From NCBI RefSeq assembly GCF_003390335.1, contig NZ_QUOU01000001.1, positions 2,294,001-2,358,000 on the forward strand: a stretch of DNA of 64,000 nt. Direction: 5' to 3'. The translations under genes were made by a program, and so were the position numbers. This DNA comes from Thalassotalea euphylliae (GTDB taxonomy: Bacteria > Pseudomonadota > Gammaproteobacteria > Enterobacterales > Alteromonadaceae). Below the pieces are notes generated by a model, which was not told the DNA's origin, did not search any database, and saw nothing but the letters and a program-made list of their open reading frames with translations. Each line of letters starts with the position of its first letter. Position 1 is the stretch's first letter. Below are positions 63,469 through 64,000 of this stretch, in pieces.

Positions 63469-64000
63469 CTATCTATATTCCATACCTTTTTTATATTCAG
63501 AAACTTTATATAACTTTATGCCCGTTGCATTTTCTTCTCTAAAAATATCAGCGATTTTTTGATGAATAAAAACGTAACCGGTATTGTCTCCCCCAATTTT
63601 AAATATTAGTCGTTTTTCCTCAGGAATTTTATCAAGCACTTCCTGCGATAGAGCGTATTTTTTGACTGGCAATCTATCAGCGTAGGGATTTTCCTGCAAT
63701 TTCCTTTGACCTATCTTTGATAAAACAGACTTTTCTCTATCAAGGCAGTCAAGTTTCCCCCAGAAATTCATGCACCAGTAATTTTCGTGATATTGCCCTT
63801 CATCATCAATGTAAACCGCGGGGTAGAGTTGCATATCCACGAAATCAAAATACTTTAAACGGTCTCTGATTTCATTGCTAATGATCGGAATAGTTCCTTT
63901 TAGCATCACAGAAGGGAGCTTGTGCTTGATACCATTTGCAATGTCATCTTCTCTGTAACTGTTTTCAAAAAAAAGAGGCTCTTGACCAATAGTCAATTTT
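63469..64000 (-). CDS. Imm11-like (DUF1629-type) immunity protein, partial
   Basis: The frame is open to the right edge of the window; at least 175 residues are visible and the true start may lie outside. The region HKLPSVMLKGTIPIISNEIRDRLKYFDFVDMQLYPA, followed by YIDDEGQYHENYWCMNFW and LDCLDREKSVLS, resembles imm11-family (DUF1629) proteins that neutralise polymorphic toxins. The C-terminus contains IFKIGGDNTGYVFIHQKIADIF. No toxin gene is present inside the window on its downstream side, so a toxin, if any, would be encoded beyond 64000, upstream of it on the minus strand. The call rests on pattern memory rather than an alignment. Confidence 0.6.
   Translation of the reverse strand, partial: KLTIGQEPLFFENSYREDDIANGIKHKLPSVMLKGTIPIISNEIRDRLKYFDFVDMQLYPAVYIDDEGQYHENYWCMNFWGKLDCLDREKSVLSKIGQRKLQENPYADRLPVKKYALSQEVLDKIPEEKRLIFKIGGDNTGYVFIHQKIADIFREENATGIKLYKVSEYKKGMEYR

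Overview
The window looks like a chromosome segment of a marine gammaproteobacterium of the Alteromonadales, most likely a Colwellia/Thalassotalea-type organism. This rests on the gene families and moderate-to-low GC: a YejK-YejL-YejM block, a Vibrio/Shewanella-style TonB2 complex with TtpC, DUF3466, a GlyGly-CTERM-like giant surface protein, RlmKL, Uup and E. coli-type PyrC. No 16S gene is present, so the genus is an inference.

Layout. 1-5314: the end of a photolyase gene, then a tightly overlapping operon (NTF2-like, SDR, FAD oxidoreductase, DUF1365, cyclopropane fatty acid synthase), a light/oxidative-stress lipid-modification cluster. 5607-12851: housekeeping and oxidoreductase genes (lipoprotein, rlmI, acylphosphatase, quinone oxidoreductase, DUF1653, nitroreductase, alpha/beta hydrolase, DUF2855), with a structured 80-nt element near 9605-9684. 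12852-17780: an AT-rich island beside tRNA-Pro(GGG). It holds a large P-loop ATPase and an ATP-grasp enzyme that face each other, are enclosed by a perfect 25-bp inverted repeat, and are followed by a tyrosine recombinase gene; an internally deleted IS3 relic lies between the recombinase and the tRNA. 17984-24772: core genes yejM, yejL, yejK, pyrC, a QueD-like protein, an M23 peptidase and grxB. 25269-35879: one giant 3,536-residue secreted/anchored protein with three NHL propellers, about 14 cadherin-like repeats and a 33-bp minisatellite. 35991-37842: an orphan tyrosine recombinase with a perfect hairpin upstream and a small divergent gene. 37901-47009: a ten-gene iron-uptake locus (TonB receptor, DUF3450, TtpC, ExbB2, ExbD2, TonB2, TPR, PepSY, DUF2271, DUF4198) behind a strong Fur box. 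47198-49258: an OmpR-type response regulator and its histidine kinase. 49273-50704: decayed sequence including a second IS3 relic, then a small two-gene operon. 50872-57003: DUF3466, uup, a glutaredoxin and rlmKL. 57176-64000: a transposon-rich zone with an IS256 copy with perfect 8-bp target duplication, tRNA-fMet, a large serine recombinase whose 3' end runs into that tRNA and whose 5' end is cut off by an IS3 element, a membrane protein, an IS30 element and a partial Imm11-like immunity gene.

The strongest candidate for an undescribed system is 12903-16365. Its two genes each start seven bases inside the same ribosome-binding site carried by the inverted repeat, and a recombinase is encoded immediately outside. 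The arrangement suggests a DNA-inversion switch that places either gene behind the recombinase transcript, but inversion itself is inferred, not seen.
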